64,000 nt of DNA, taken from assembly GCF_001665295.1 (NCBI RefSeq), contig NZ_LZSE01000078.1, positions 124,001-188,000 on the forward strand, written 5' to 3'. The notes under the pieces were generated by a model. The model made no database searches, was not told the origin of the DNA, and saw only the letters and a list, made by a program, of their open reading frames with translations. The position numbers and the translations under genes are program-made. Origin of the DNA: Mycobacterium sp. 1554424.7. Lineage in GTDB: Bacteria; Actinomycetota; Actinomycetes; Mycobacteriales; Mycobacteriaceae. Positions 33,735 to 44,118 of the stretch are shown piece by piece (the first letter of the stretch is position 1; every line of letters begins with the position of its first letter).

Positions 33735-34469
33735 TGGGGTCGCTTCCAGTAAGGCGCGGCGGTCTTCGTGGAAGTAGGTGTAGAGGGTTGTCAATGCGCA
33801 TGCGGCCGTGGCGATTACCAGCATCCAGGTCCCGTTGACGATCACGCTGATGAAGCCGCCCAAGCCGGCGCCCACGATGAAGCTGGCCAACAGCAGGAAG
33901 TAGCCGAGCCAATCGGACGCTTTTCCGCCGGCGACGTGGCGCTCGATGCCCTGCCCCATTTTCACCATCGTGCCGGTCACATAGCTCAAGGGGATCGACA
34001 CCTCACCGTTCTTGACGAACGAGGTGTTCAACACGCCGTTGGCGAAGGCCAACACCACAATTGGAGCAAAGTCGAGGAAGTTCTCCTCCCAGCCCTCGTC
34101 GATGACGTCCAGGACGGTGGCAGCGGCCAGGCTGATGGTGGTCAGCACTGTCGGGCCGTGCGGATGGTTGACCCAAAAGTGTCGCCTGCACACCGAGGAA
34201 ACCACCACACCGGCGACGAAAGAAACCATGAGCACCGCGGCGCTTGCGGCAAACCATGGTTGCTTCGTGAAATACGCCAGCACCGCGCGTTGCGCGTTGC
34301 CCGTCATGAACACCACGAAGTAACCCTGGGAGTGCGTGAACGAGATCGCCCCCAGCACGCCGGCCAGCACGGCGAGCACCCACGACAGCCGGGCTTCACG
34401 GTTGAATGTCTCACTCGGCACGCGTACATGTTTCCAGACACGCGCCGCGCGCGCAGGCGACCCGGACAC
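33708..34469 (-). CDS. YoaK/DUF1275-family membrane protein (Rv0128 position)
   Basis: A 253-residue membrane protein of the DUF1275 family. Features are LSWVLAVLAGVLGAISFTHS, the motif FVVFMTGNAQRAVLAYF and SYVTGTMVKMGQGIE, with about six membrane segments. Function is unknown; some family members are proposed transporters. It starts (GTG 34469) 3 bp after the mak stop, so it is in the treS-mak operon; GTG 34421 would give a shorter form. Its C-terminal codons overlap the fbpC terminator. Confidence 0.85.
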   Translation of the reverse strand: MSGSPARAARVWKHVRVPSETFNREARLSWVLAVLAGVLGAISFTHSQGYFVVFMTGNAQRAVLAYFTKQPWFAASAAVLMVSFVAGVVVSSVCRRHFWVNHPHGPTVLTTISLAAATVLDVIDEGWEENFLDFAPIVVLAFANGVLNTSFVKNGEVSIPLSYVTGTMVKMGQGIERHVAGGKASDWLGYFLLLASFIVGAGLGGFISVIVNGTWMLVIATAACALTTLYTYFHEDRRALLEATPEKQHRQQR

Positions 34470-34472
34470 CGC

Positions 34473-35813
34473 CTACGCGGCGGTCAGCCGGGCGATGGAT
34501 CGCAGCGGGATCGGCAGCCATCCCGGCCGGTGCCGCGCCTCGTAGCCGGCCTCGTACACCGCCTTGTCGAGCTCGTAGGCGGCCAGCAGCTGCGCCGAAT
34601 CCCGCGGGTCGGTCCCCGACACCGCCGCGTACCCGTCGCAGAACGCGGCGCAGTTGCGCTCGACCCATTCACGGGCGCGGGCGGCCAGCTGCTTGTCGGC
34701 GCCCTGGTCGATCAGCGGACCGTAGGCGGCGTATTCGAAAGACCGCAACACGCCGGCGACGTCGCGCAGCGGTGAATCCGGCGCGCGCCGCTCGTCGAGC
34801 AGCTGTCCCGGTTCGCCTTCGAAGTCGATCAGCAGCCAGCTCTCGGGGGTCCGCAGCACCTGCCCCAGGTGCAGGTCGCCGTGCACCCGCTGCACGGTGA
34901 TCGTCTCGTCGCCGAGCTTGCCGAACCGCTCCTCGATCGTCGCCGCGTACTCCCCGAGCTCCGGAACCTTCGCGACGGTCGACGCCAGCCGGGCCAGCAC
35001 GGTGTCGACGGGGAACGTGGCATCGGCGGTTCCAAGGCACTCCGCCAGGGTGGCGTGCACGGAGGCCACGGCCTCGCCGAGCCGGTTGGATTCAGCGGCG
35101 AAGTCGCCGCCGACCTCGTAGGCATACAGGTCGCCCTCGGCGAACAGGTCGCGGACGCTGGCGGTGGCCATGGCCCAGCCCTCGGCCGCATTCGACGCGA
35201 ATTCGGTCACCATGCCCAGGGGCCACGGTTCACCGTCCTGTGAGAGCATCTCGTAGGTCCCGAGCAACCGGGCCACGTGTGGGTTCCCGGCGCGCGCGAG
35301 CGCCCGGTTCAGTTCGATGTCTGGGTTGATGCCGCTGCTGACCCGCCGAAAGACCTTGAACATGGCTTCCCGATCGAAGATCACGCTGGTGTTGCTCTGC
35401 TCGGCGTCGGAGACGTGCGGCAGCGCATCCAAGGGCAGTTCGACGTCCGGCTCCTTGGAAAACGTCACCTGGTCGCCGGACGAGCCGCGCACGGCCGCCG
35501 AGTCGATCAGCGAGAGCAGAAACCGCGGCGCATCGTCGTCATACAGCGCGTCGAACCCGGTGCGGTCGTCGGCGGCGCCGATGGTGGCGACGGTGCTGTA
35601 CTCGGACACCGGCGCGGAATCCCACCTGACGATCACCTGGTAGCGCTCGGACGAGCCGTCGGTGTAGCGGGCGTCGACGAGGACCAGGTCGAGGTCCTCA
35701 CGCAGCGGCACGACGACGCCGGGCTCGGCGCCGGAGAGCTCGCGGTTTCGTCCCGCGTACCACCGCTGCTGCGGAAGCCACTCAGACCACGGCAGCTTGC
35801 CTGGCTCAGTCAT
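34473..35813 (-). CDS. mak: Maltokinase Mak
   Basis: A 446-residue maltokinase (Rv0127 is 455). It phosphorylates maltose to maltose-1-phosphate for GlgE-driven alpha-glucan synthesis. The aminoglycoside-phosphotransferase-like catalytic loop [11 protein letters not shown] lies near residue 315, with the metal-binding [15 protein letters not shown] after it. The N-terminal cap contains [14 protein letters not shown]. Its ATG (35813) is supplied by the end of the 52-bp tandem repeat. TreS just upstream produces its substrate, and the pair is known to form a complex in mycobacteria. Confidence 0.96.
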   Translation of the reverse strand: MTEPGKLPWSEWLPQQRWYAGRNRELSGAEPGVVVPLREDLDLVLVDARYTDGSSERYQVIVRWDSAPVSEYSTVATIGAADDRTGFDALYDDDAPRFLLSLIDSAAVRGSSGDQVTFSKEPDVELPLDALPHVSDAEQSNTSVIFDREAMFKVFRRVSSGINPDIELNRALARAGNPHVARLLGTYEMLSQDGEPWPLGMVTEFASNAAEGWAMATASVRDLFAEGDLYAYEVGGDFAAESNRLGEAVASVHATLAECLGTADATFPVDTVLARLASTVAKVPELGEYAATIEERFGKLGDETITVQRVHGDLHLGQVLRTPESWLLIDFEGEPGQLLDERRAPDSPLRDVAGVLRSFEYAAYGPLIDQGADKQLAARAREWVERNCAAFCDGYAAVSGTDPRDSAQLLAAYELDKAVYEAGYEARHRPGWLPIPLRSIARLTAA

Positions 35814-35964
35814 CGGCGCCGCTCCTCCTCATCACTGCGTTCTGCATCGTCGCCGGCGCGGTCATCGGCGCCGCTCCTCCTCATCACTGCGTTCTGCATC
35901 GTCGCCGGCGCGGTCATCGGCGCCGCTCCTCCTCATCACTGCGTTCTGCATCGTCGCCGGCGCG
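35809..35964. repeat. MIRU-type tandem repeat, three 52-bp units
   Basis: Three identical 52-bp units start at 35809, 35861 and 35913. On the coding (minus) strand each contains GCAGTGATGAGGAGGAGC and ends GGCGCCGATGAC, the signature of mycobacterial interspersed repetitive units. The array spans the gap between treS and mak. Its last ATG is the mak start, and each unit carries GGAGGAG upstream of an ATGA, so it can sustain translational coupling. Identical copies predict copy-number variation between strains. Confidence 0.9.
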
Positions 35965-35969
35965 CGTCG

Positions 35970-37742
<1,773 letters not shown>

Positions 37743-37862
37743 CAATTCCACGATGCCACGTGTACCCGACACTGCAACTCGGGAATCACGACCACAAACG
37801 GGCGGCCAATCCCGATGCGGCGCAAGCGAATCCGACGCGGAGCGGGCATTATCCGCGCGGCA

Positions 37863-38906
37863 TCAGGCCGGCGGCCCGTCCGCCAGCGTCACGGGTCCGC
37901 TGCGATCTCCGTCACTCTTGGCGCGCCAGTGCAGGGTGATGGTGTCGCCCGGGTGATGCGGGACGAGCACATCCGTCATCGAGGTGGCCCCGGTGATCGG
38001 GACGTTGTCGACGCCCGTGATGACGTCACCAGCCGAGATCCCGGCCGAAGCCGCGGGACCGCTGCCGACCACGCGTTCGACCCGGGCGCCGTTGCCGCCG
38101 CTGTCCGTCACGCCCAGGCCCAGGAAGGCCGTCGGGCCGATGTGCACCGTGTTCGACCCGGCGCCGGACCGGATCTGTCCGGCAACCGCCATGGCCCTGC
38201 CGATCGGAATGGCGAAACCCTGACCGCCGGACATCTTGTAGCTATCGGTGGCGGCGGTGTTCATCCCGATCACCTGGCCGGCCTCGTTGACCATTGGCCC
38301 GCCCGAGTCACCGGGCCGGATCGCGGCGTCGGCCTGGATCAACCCGCCCAGGTTCTCCTCCGCCCCGGTCAGGGTGTCGGTCGCCGAGACGCTCTGGTTG
38401 AGCCCGAGGACCTTACCGGCCACCGCGCTCGGCGTCCCGCCCTGGCCGCCCGCGTTGCCCAGCGCGACGACGGGCTCGCCGATCGCGACCCCGCCACCGA
38501 TGTTGGCGGCGGGCAGGCCGCCCCCGCCACGAAGCTGCAGGACCGCGACGTCCGCGGTCCTGTCGTAGCCGATGACGTCGACGGCGTAGGTCTGGCCGTT
38601 GCCGACGGCGAACGCGCTGATGTCGGTGGCCCCCGAGATCACGTGGTTGTTGGTCAGCACGACCCCGCCCGGATCGATGACGATGCCCGTCCCGGCTCCG
38701 ACCGCGTTGTTGTAGCCGAACTTGGTGCTGATGTCGACGACCTGAGGCCCGACCTTGCCGACGATGCCCGAGGGGTCGAGCGGCGCCAGGGGTCTGGCCG
38801 GCGACGCGGAGGCCGGCACCGCGGCCATGCCCAGGCCCAGCCCGACCACGGCCAGCACGCTGACCAACCATGACCACCAGACTGAGCGGTGGTGCCATTT
38901 GCTCAT
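37863..38906 (-). CDS. pepA: Secreted trypsin-like serine protease PepA (HtrA-type, PDZ)
   Basis: A 347-residue exported protease matching Rv0125 (Mtb32A, 355 residues). A signal peptide (WWSWLVSVLAVVGLGLGMA, cleavage at about ASAS) leads. The catalytic triad lies in TNNHVISG (His), DRTADVAVLQL (Asp) and RPGDSGGPMV (Ser). A PDZ domain occupies about residues 250-345 (FLGLGVTDSGGNG, ISAGDVITGVDNVPI). It is upstream of treS on the same strand with a 120-bp gap. The PE_PGRS gene next to it in M. tuberculosis is absent here. Confidence 0.96.
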   Translation of the reverse strand: MSKWHHRSVWWSWLVSVLAVVGLGLGMAAVPASASPARPLAPLDPSGIVGKVGPQVVDISTKFGYNNAVGAGTGIVIDPGGVVLTNNHVISGATDISAFAVGNGQTYAVDVIGYDRTADVAVLQLRGGGGLPAANIGGGVAIGEPVVALGNAGGQGGTPSAVAGKVLGLNQSVSATDTLTGAEENLGGLIQADAAIRPGDSGGPMVNEAGQVIGMNTAATDSYKMSGGQGFAIPIGRAMAVAGQIRSGAGSNTVHIGPTAFLGLGVTDSGGNGARVERVVGSGPAASAGISAGDVITGVDNVPITGATSMTDVLVPHHPGDTITLHWRAKSDGDRSGPVTLADGPPA

Positions 38907-39017
38907 GCCGTCACCTCCTGCGACGCAGTAAGAAAGAGAATTCGGCCCAGCCTCCCGGTCTGGGTAACACGACTCGATCTGTATAACCGTAATGCAGATA
39001 GCTATTCACAACAGTGG

Positions 39018-39482
39018 TCAGGCCCCCTGGGCAGGCGCGATGGGATGGGCCAGGTGGTGGCTGACATCGCCGACCATGTCGATGAGCGTGAGATCGCGGT
39101 AGCAAAACTGCCATCGGTCGCCGACGCGTTCGAATCGGTCGTGATAGCGCCCGGTGACGATGGTCTGCAGGGGCAACCCGTCGGTCTGCTGCAGCACCGT
39201 GTAGTAACTGCGGCAACTCGCGGTGCCGGCCTGCTCGTCGATCTCGACGATCGGATTGGTCGTCACGTGCTTGGTGCGCGGTGTCCCGTCCTGATGGAGC
39301 ACGATCAGCGATTTCCAAATCCCCAGCAGCCGGTCCGCGTCGATCGTGTCCGGTTCGGCGTCCGAGCCACCGATCCGGACACGCGCGTGTTCGAAGAGCG
39401 CGGCCGCTCCCGGCAAGTCGCCGGCGTCGATGCATTCGGCGTATCGGTACAGCAGATTGGTGATCTGGGTCTCGGCCAGCAT
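39018..39482 (-). CDS. SnoaL-like NTF2-fold protein
   Basis: A 154-residue NTF2-fold protein resembling the SnoaL_4 group found with steroid or aromatic-ring-modifying enzymes. The opening MLAETQITNLLYRYAECID is typical, followed by ALFEHARVRIGG, TTNPIVEIDEQAGTASCRS and GRYHDRFERVGDRW. Some members are dehydratases, isomerases or ring-hydroxylase beta subunits. The function here is unknown. It is divergent from the Rv0121c-like gene. Confidence 0.82.
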   Translation of the reverse strand: MLAETQITNLLYRYAECIDAGDLPGAAALFEHARVRIGGSDAEPDTIDADRLLGIWKSLIVLHQDGTPRTKHVTTNPIVEIDEQAGTASCRSYYTVLQQTDGLPLQTIVTGRYHDRFERVGDRWQFCYRDLTLIDMVGDVSHHLAHPIAPAQGA

Positions 39483-39578
39483 GCGGTTAACGTAGCGCGG
39501 CGACGATGCCGACAGGAACGGTCGGAGGAGGAGGCGTGCAATCCGGCACCAGCGCGGCGCTGGCCCTAACCTGAGGCG

Positions 39579-39989
39579 GTGGGCGAATTCGACCCGAAGG
39601 CCCGATTCACACAGTCCCCAATAGCCCGCCTGGCCACCGCCACGCCGGAGGGTGCGCCGCACCTGGTGCCCGTGGTGTTCGCCGTCGCTGACGACGAGAC
39701 CGTGTACACGGCCGTCGACGCGAAACCGAAGACGACGCGACGGCTGCGGCGTCTGGCCAACATCGAAGCCAACCCCCAGGTCAGTCTGCTCGTCGACCAC
39801 TACGCCGACGACTGGGCGCGGTTGTGGTGGGTCCGCGCCGACGGTTTGGCCGCGATTCACGCCGACGGCGCCGCGATGGAGACGGGCTTGCGGCTGCTGC
39901 GCGCCAAATACCCTCAGTATCAATCGGTTTCGTTGGACGGCCCGGTCATCGCGGTGACCGTACGGCGCTGGTCGGGCTGGCACGCCTGA
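39579..39989 (+). CDS. PPOX-class F420-dependent enzyme (Rv0121c-like)
   Basis: A 136-residue split-barrel protein of the F420-binding PPOX class. Signatures are [40 protein letters not shown] and [20 protein letters not shown]. The last is typical of the Rv0121c group. Start GTG 39579. It would use reduced F420 to reduce an unknown substrate. It precedes fusA2 as in M. tuberculosis. Confidence 0.92.
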   Translation: MGEFDPKARFTQSPIARLATATPEGAPHLVPVVFAVADDETVYTAVDAKPKTTRRLRRLANIEANPQVSLLVDHYADDWARLWWVRADGLAAIHADGAAMETGLRLLRAKYPQYQSVSLDGPVIAVTVRRWSGWHA

Positions 39990-40157
39990 GGGGACGGGCG
40001 CCGGCGCCGGGCCGACGGCGCCCAACCGCCCTCAATTGTGGCTGGCCGGTGGCCTTGTGTTGGGCGGCAGTTGGGGGAAAAGTTGCCTACAGGCAGCTGT
40101 GGCGCAGACCACACCGCGCCGCAGCACGCCACGGCGCTGCAGAACGGGAGGAAACTC

Positions 40158-42320
40158 ATGGCGGACAAGGCGAACGCTTCCCTGGGCGCGGCGGCCGCTC
40201 CCACCGCGAGCGGTCCGGGCGATGTTCGCAACGTTGTCCTGGTCGGGCCCTCCAGCGGCGGCAAGACCACCCTGGTCGAGGCGCTGCTGGTCGCCGCCGG
40301 CGTGCTGTCGCGGCCCGGCTCGGTCACCGAAGGCAGCACCATCTGCGACTACGACGAGGCCGAGATCCGGCAACAACGTTCCGTCGGCGTCGCGGTGGCG
40401 TCGCTGTCGCACGACGGCATCAAGATCAACCTGGTCGACACGCCCGGGTACCTCGATTTCGTCGGCGAGCTGCGCGCCGGGTTGCGCGCCGCGGACTGCG
40501 CGCTGTTCGTGATCGCGGCGAACGAGGGCGTCGACGAACCGACCAAGTCGCTCTGGCAGGAGTGCAGCCAGGTCGGCATGCCCCGCGCTGTGGTGATCAC
40601 CAAGCTCGACCACGCGCGGGCGAACTATTCCGAGGCGCTGGCCTCCGCGCAGAACGCGTTCGGCGACAAGGTCTTACCGCTTTACCTGCCCATCGGGGCA
40701 CCGGCCTGCGAAGGCCTGATCGGATTGCTGTCGCAGAAGCGCTACCTGTATTCCGGCGGCAACCGGACCGTCCATCCGCCGGACCCGTCGGACGCCGACC
40801 GGATCGAGGAGGCCCGCGGCAGCCTGATCGAGGGAATCATCGAGGAATCCGAGGACGAGTCCCTGATGGAGCGCTATCTCGGCGGGGAGTCGATCGACGA
40901 GTCCGTGCTCATCGAGGACCTGGAGAAGGCCGTCGCCCGGGGCTCGTTCTTCCCGGTGATCCCGGTCTGCAGCGGGACCGGCGTCGGCACCCTGGAATTG
41001 CTGGAGGTCGCCACCCGCGGTTTCCCGTCTCCGATGGAGCACCCGCTGCCGGAGGTGTTCACGCCCAACGGTGCGACGCACGCGACGCTGGCGTGTGACG
41101 CGGGCGCGCCGTTGCTCGCGGAGGTGGTGAAGACGACGTCGGACCCCTACGTCGGCAGGGTGAGCCTGGTCCGGGTGTTCTCCGGGACCATCAGGCCCGA
41201 CACGACGGTTCATGTGTCGGGCCATTTTGCGTCGTTCTTCGGCGACGGCTCGAATGGGAGCGGGCATTCGCACCCCGATCACGACGAGGACGAACGCATT
41301 GGGGTCCTGTCCTTTCCGCTCGGCAAGCAGCAGCGCCCCGCGGCCGCCGTGGTGGCGGGCGACATCTGCGCCATCGGCAAGCTGAGCCGCGCCGAAACCG
41401 GCGACACCCTCTCGGACAAGGCGGAGCCACTGGTGCTGCGCCCGTGGACGATGCCCGAGCCGCTGCTGCCGGTGGCCATTCAGGCGCACGCCAAGACCGA
41501 CGAAGACAAACTGTCGGTCGGGTTGGGCCGGCTGGCCGCCGAAGACCCGACGCTGCGGATCGAACAGAACCAGGAGACGCACCAGATTGTGCTGTGGTGC
41601 ATGGGCGAGGCCCATGCCGGCGTCGTCCTGGACGCGCTGGCCAACCGGTACGGCGTCACCGTGGACACCGTCGATCTCCGCGTCCCGCTGCGAGAAACCT
41701 TCAGCGGCAAAGCGAAAGGGCATGGCCGCCACATCAAACAGTCCGGCGGGCACGGCCAGTACGCGGTGTGCGACATCGAGGTGGAGCCGCTGCCCGAGGG
41801 CTCCGGCTTCGAGTTCGTGGACAAGGTGGTCGGCGGGGCGGTGCCGCGGAACTACATCCCCAGCGTGGAGAAGGGCGTCCGCGCGCAGATGGAAAAGGGC
41901 GTGTTGGCGGGCTACCCGGTGGTCGACATCAGGGTCACGCTGTTCGACGGAAAGGCCCACAGCGTCGACTCGTCGGACTTCGCGTTTCAGGCGGCGGGTG
42001 CGTTGGCGCTCCGAGAGGCCGCTGCGGCGACCAAGGTGACCCTGCTCGAGCCGATCGACGAGATCTCGGTGCTGGTGCCCGACGATTTCGTCGGTGCGGT
42101 GATGGGCGACCTGTCGGGGCGTCGCGGACGCGTGCTGGGCACGGAAGCCGCGGGGAACGAACGCACGCTGGTCAGAGCCGAGGTGCCCCAGGTCGAGCTG
42201 ACACGGTATGCGATCGACCTGCGTTCGCTGGCGCACGGCGCCGCGTCGTTCACCCGCTCCTTCGCCCGCTACGAACCGATGCCCGAGTCCGCGGCGGCCC
42301 GGGTGAAAAGCACGGCGTGA
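40158..42320 (+). CDS. fusA2: Elongation factor G-like protein FusA2 (EF-G2)
   Basis: A 720-residue EF-G paralogue (Rv0120c is 714). The five EF-G domains are present: G1 GPSSGGKTT near residue 30, G3 DTPGYLDFVGELRAG, then domains with ERTLVRAEVPQVELTRYAID at the end. Two GTPase motifs are unusual. The switch I RGITI is replaced by RSVGVAV, and the G4 NKxD reads TKLD. The M. smegmatis homologue was reported to bind nucleotide but lack ribosome-dependent GTPase activity, so this is not the housekeeping factor. An internal His/Asp-rich loop (SGHSHPDHDEDE) is notable. GGGAGG precedes the ATG. Confidence 0.95.
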   Translation: MADKANASLGAAAAPTASGPGDVRNVVLVGPSSGGKTTLVEALLVAAGVLSRPGSVTEGSTICDYDEAEIRQQRSVGVAVASLSHDGIKINLVDTPGYLDFVGELRAGLRAADCALFVIAANEGVDEPTKSLWQECSQVGMPRAVVITKLDHARANYSEALASAQNAFGDKVLPLYLPIGAPACEGLIGLLSQKRYLYSGGNRTVHPPDPSDADRIEEARGSLIEGIIEESEDESLMERYLGGESIDESVLIEDLEKAVARGSFFPVIPVCSGTGVGTLELLEVATRGFPSPMEHPLPEVFTPNGATHATLACDAGAPLLAEVVKTTSDPYVGRVSLVRVFSGTIRPDTTVHVSGHFASFFGDGSNGSGHSHPDHDEDERIGVLSFPLGKQQRPAAAVVAGDICAIGKLSRAETGDTLSDKAEPLVLRPWTMPEPLLPVAIQAHAKTDEDKLSVGLGRLAAEDPTLRIEQNQETHQIVLWCMGEAHAGVVLDALANRYGVTVDTVDLRVPLRETFSGKAKGHGRHIKQSGGHGQYAVCDIEVEPLPEGSGFEFVDKVVGGAVPRNYIPSVEKGVRAQMEKGVLAGYPVVDIRVTLFDGKAHSVDSSDFAFQAAGALALREAAAATKVTLLEPIDEISVLVPDDFVGAVMGDLSGRRGRVLGTEAAGNERTLVRAEVPQVELTRYAIDLRSLAHGAASFTRSFARYEPMPESAAARVKSTA

Positions 42321-42347
42321 CGCCCGGTCGGCACGGCTAGTTTCGCG

Positions 42348-43907
42348 TCAGGGTTGGTCCCCGCGACCGAATTTCTCGGCCACGGCGCGGCGGTCCAGCG
42401 ACCCCTTCGCGGTGTGCGGCAGGTCGGCGGCCTCGGTGAAGGTGGCGGGAACCTCGAAGGCCGCCAGCCGCTCCCGGCAGAACACCGCCAGCTCGGCCGG
42501 TGTCGGCGCGGGCGCTTCGCGGGGCACGATCACCGCGGCGACGGTCTCCCCGTACATCTTGTCCGGCCGGCCGAAGACGGCCACCTCGAGGACGTTGGGG
42601 TGGGCGGCCAGCACGCCCTCGACGCGCTCCGGCGAAATCTTCTCGCCGCCTCGGTTGATGAGTTCCTTGATCCGCCCCCGGATCGTCAAATCGCCGTCGG
42701 CCGACAGGGATCCGAGGTCGCCGGTGCGCAGCCATCCGTCGGTGAAGTTCGCCGCGGTTATCGCCGGGTCGCCGAGGTAGCCGCGCACGACGGTGGGGCC
42801 ATGCAGCCAGACCTCCCCGACGGACTCCGCCGGCAGGGGCCGGCCGTCCGGCCCGGCGATCCGGATTTCGGGCCCGCTGGACTGTCCGACGAGACCCGGT
42901 GTGGCGGCCGGGTTTTCGCGCCGGCCGGCTGCCGTCGTGGCCACCTGGTGGGTGGCCTCGGTCATGCCGAAGGCGCACACCACCGGCGCCGAAAAGGTCC
43001 CCTGCAGCGCCTGGGCAGTCTCCGCGGTGAGCGGGGCGCTGCAGCTGCGGATGAAGCGCAGCGCGGCCCGCGTGTCGCTCGGCTGCTCGGTCCTGTTGCG
43101 CTCCAACAGGATCTGGTGAATCGTCGGGACGGCGGTGTACCAGGTGGCCCCGACGGCGTCGATGTCGTCCCAGAACGTGTGCGCGGAGAACCGCCCCCGC
43201 GCCGGCAGCAGCACGGCGCCCCCGGACGCCAGCGTCGACAGCAAGGCGGCGATCAGCCCGTGGCCATGGTAGAGCGGCATCACCGCGACCGTCGCGTCCT
43301 GCGGGCCCAGCGCGTAGCCAGCGACGATCGCGCGCACCGACTCGGTGATGTTCTTCTGCGTCCACGGCACCATCTTCGGCACGCCCGTCGTTCCGCCGGT
43401 GAACATGATCATCGCGTCGTCGTCGGACAGCCCCTGCGGCGTCGAGACGTCTTGGCCCGGCGGCGTCGCGGCGTCCAGGTGCACCGCCGGTGTGCCGTTC
43501 CCGCGGTCGACGGTCACCGCGATCGGCCACCGGCGCAAGTCGGGCTCCCGCTCGTCGCCGGGCCCGTCACCGTCGACCAGCATCGCCCGCGCCCCCACCG
43601 CCTCGCATCGGGCGAGCTGGTCGCTGACGGGCAGCGCCGGGTCCAACGGAACCACGATCAGCTCGGCGCGCGACGCCGCGAGCAACCCGACGACGAATTC
43701 GGCGTTGCTGCCGGCGCGCAGCGCGACCCGATCGGCCGGCGACAGGCCGCCCCGCTTCAGCTGAGCGGCCAGGTCGTCGACCAGGCCGATCAGGTCGCGA
43801 TAGCTGATCGGCGTGCGGTCGGCGGTGACGACGAGCGCCGGTGCATCCGGCCGCCGGCTCGCCGCGACCTCCACCAGATCGGCGACCGAGTGATTGCCTG
43901 TCTTCAT
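42348..43907 (-). CDS. fadD7: Acyl-CoA synthetase FadD7
   Basis: A 519-residue AMP-forming ligase (Rv0119 is 525). The P-loop is MFTGGTTGVPKMV near residue 172, with GWLRTGDLG and GRIKELINRGGEKISP toward the C-terminus and the catalytic Lys in HTAKGSLDRR. Start ATG 43907 has AAAGG upstream; an upstream ATG at 43934 is open. It is divergent from the oxalyl-CoA decarboxylase gene, so oxalate is a plausible substrate (activation to oxalyl-CoA, then decarboxylation). The 2-carbon acid specificity is inferred from neighbours only. Confidence 0.93.
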   Translation of the reverse strand: MKTGNHSVADLVEVAASRRPDAPALVVTADRTPISYRDLIGLVDDLAAQLKRGGLSPADRVALRAGSNAEFVVGLLAASRAELIVVPLDPALPVSDQLARCEAVGARAMLVDGDGPGDEREPDLRRWPIAVTVDRGNGTPAVHLDAATPPGQDVSTPQGLSDDDAMIMFTGGTTGVPKMVPWTQKNITESVRAIVAGYALGPQDATVAVMPLYHGHGLIAALLSTLASGGAVLLPARGRFSAHTFWDDIDAVGATWYTAVPTIHQILLERNRTEQPSDTRAALRFIRSCSAPLTAETAQALQGTFSAPVVCAFGMTEATHQVATTAAGRRENPAATPGLVGQSSGPEIRIAGPDGRPLPAESVGEVWLHGPTVVRGYLGDPAITAANFTDGWLRTGDLGSLSADGDLTIRGRIKELINRGGEKISPERVEGVLAAHPNVLEVAVFGRPDKMYGETVAAVIVPREAPAPTPAELAVFCRERLAAFEVPATFTEAADLPHTAKGSLDRRAVAEKFGRGDQP

Positions 43908-43991
43908 CGCCAACGCCTTTCGTCGAATGTGCAAGCTCCTGCTCGAACCATGCCGCGAGACCTCGGTCTCCGTCCAATACCGATCCGCTCA

Positions 43992-44018
43992 CTATCGATA
44001 ACCGCGCGCTATCGATAG
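43992..44018. promoter_or_regulatory. Double TATCGATA palindrome between fadD7 and oxcA
   Basis: TATCGATA occurs twice, at 43993-44000 and 44010-44017, with centres 17 bp apart; both are perfect palindromes, and the second extends to CTATCGATAG. The pair lies in the divergent promoter region. Paired AT-rich palindromes of this kind are common LysR or GntR targets; OxyS, encoded just beyond oxcA, is a candidate. Confidence 0.55.
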
Positions 44019-44118
44019 ACGCCGTGAATCGCTGCATAGCGGCTTAGTCTTGGACACCTGCGCGCACCGAGACGACAGTGATGACTGACCTTAGGTAGCT
44101 CACGAGGAGGCCGCCACC

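Noticed and set aside
35809-35964. The regular direct repeats as a CRISPR array
   Set aside because: The 52-bp units are head-to-tail with no variable spacers and match MIRU features; no cas genes are present.
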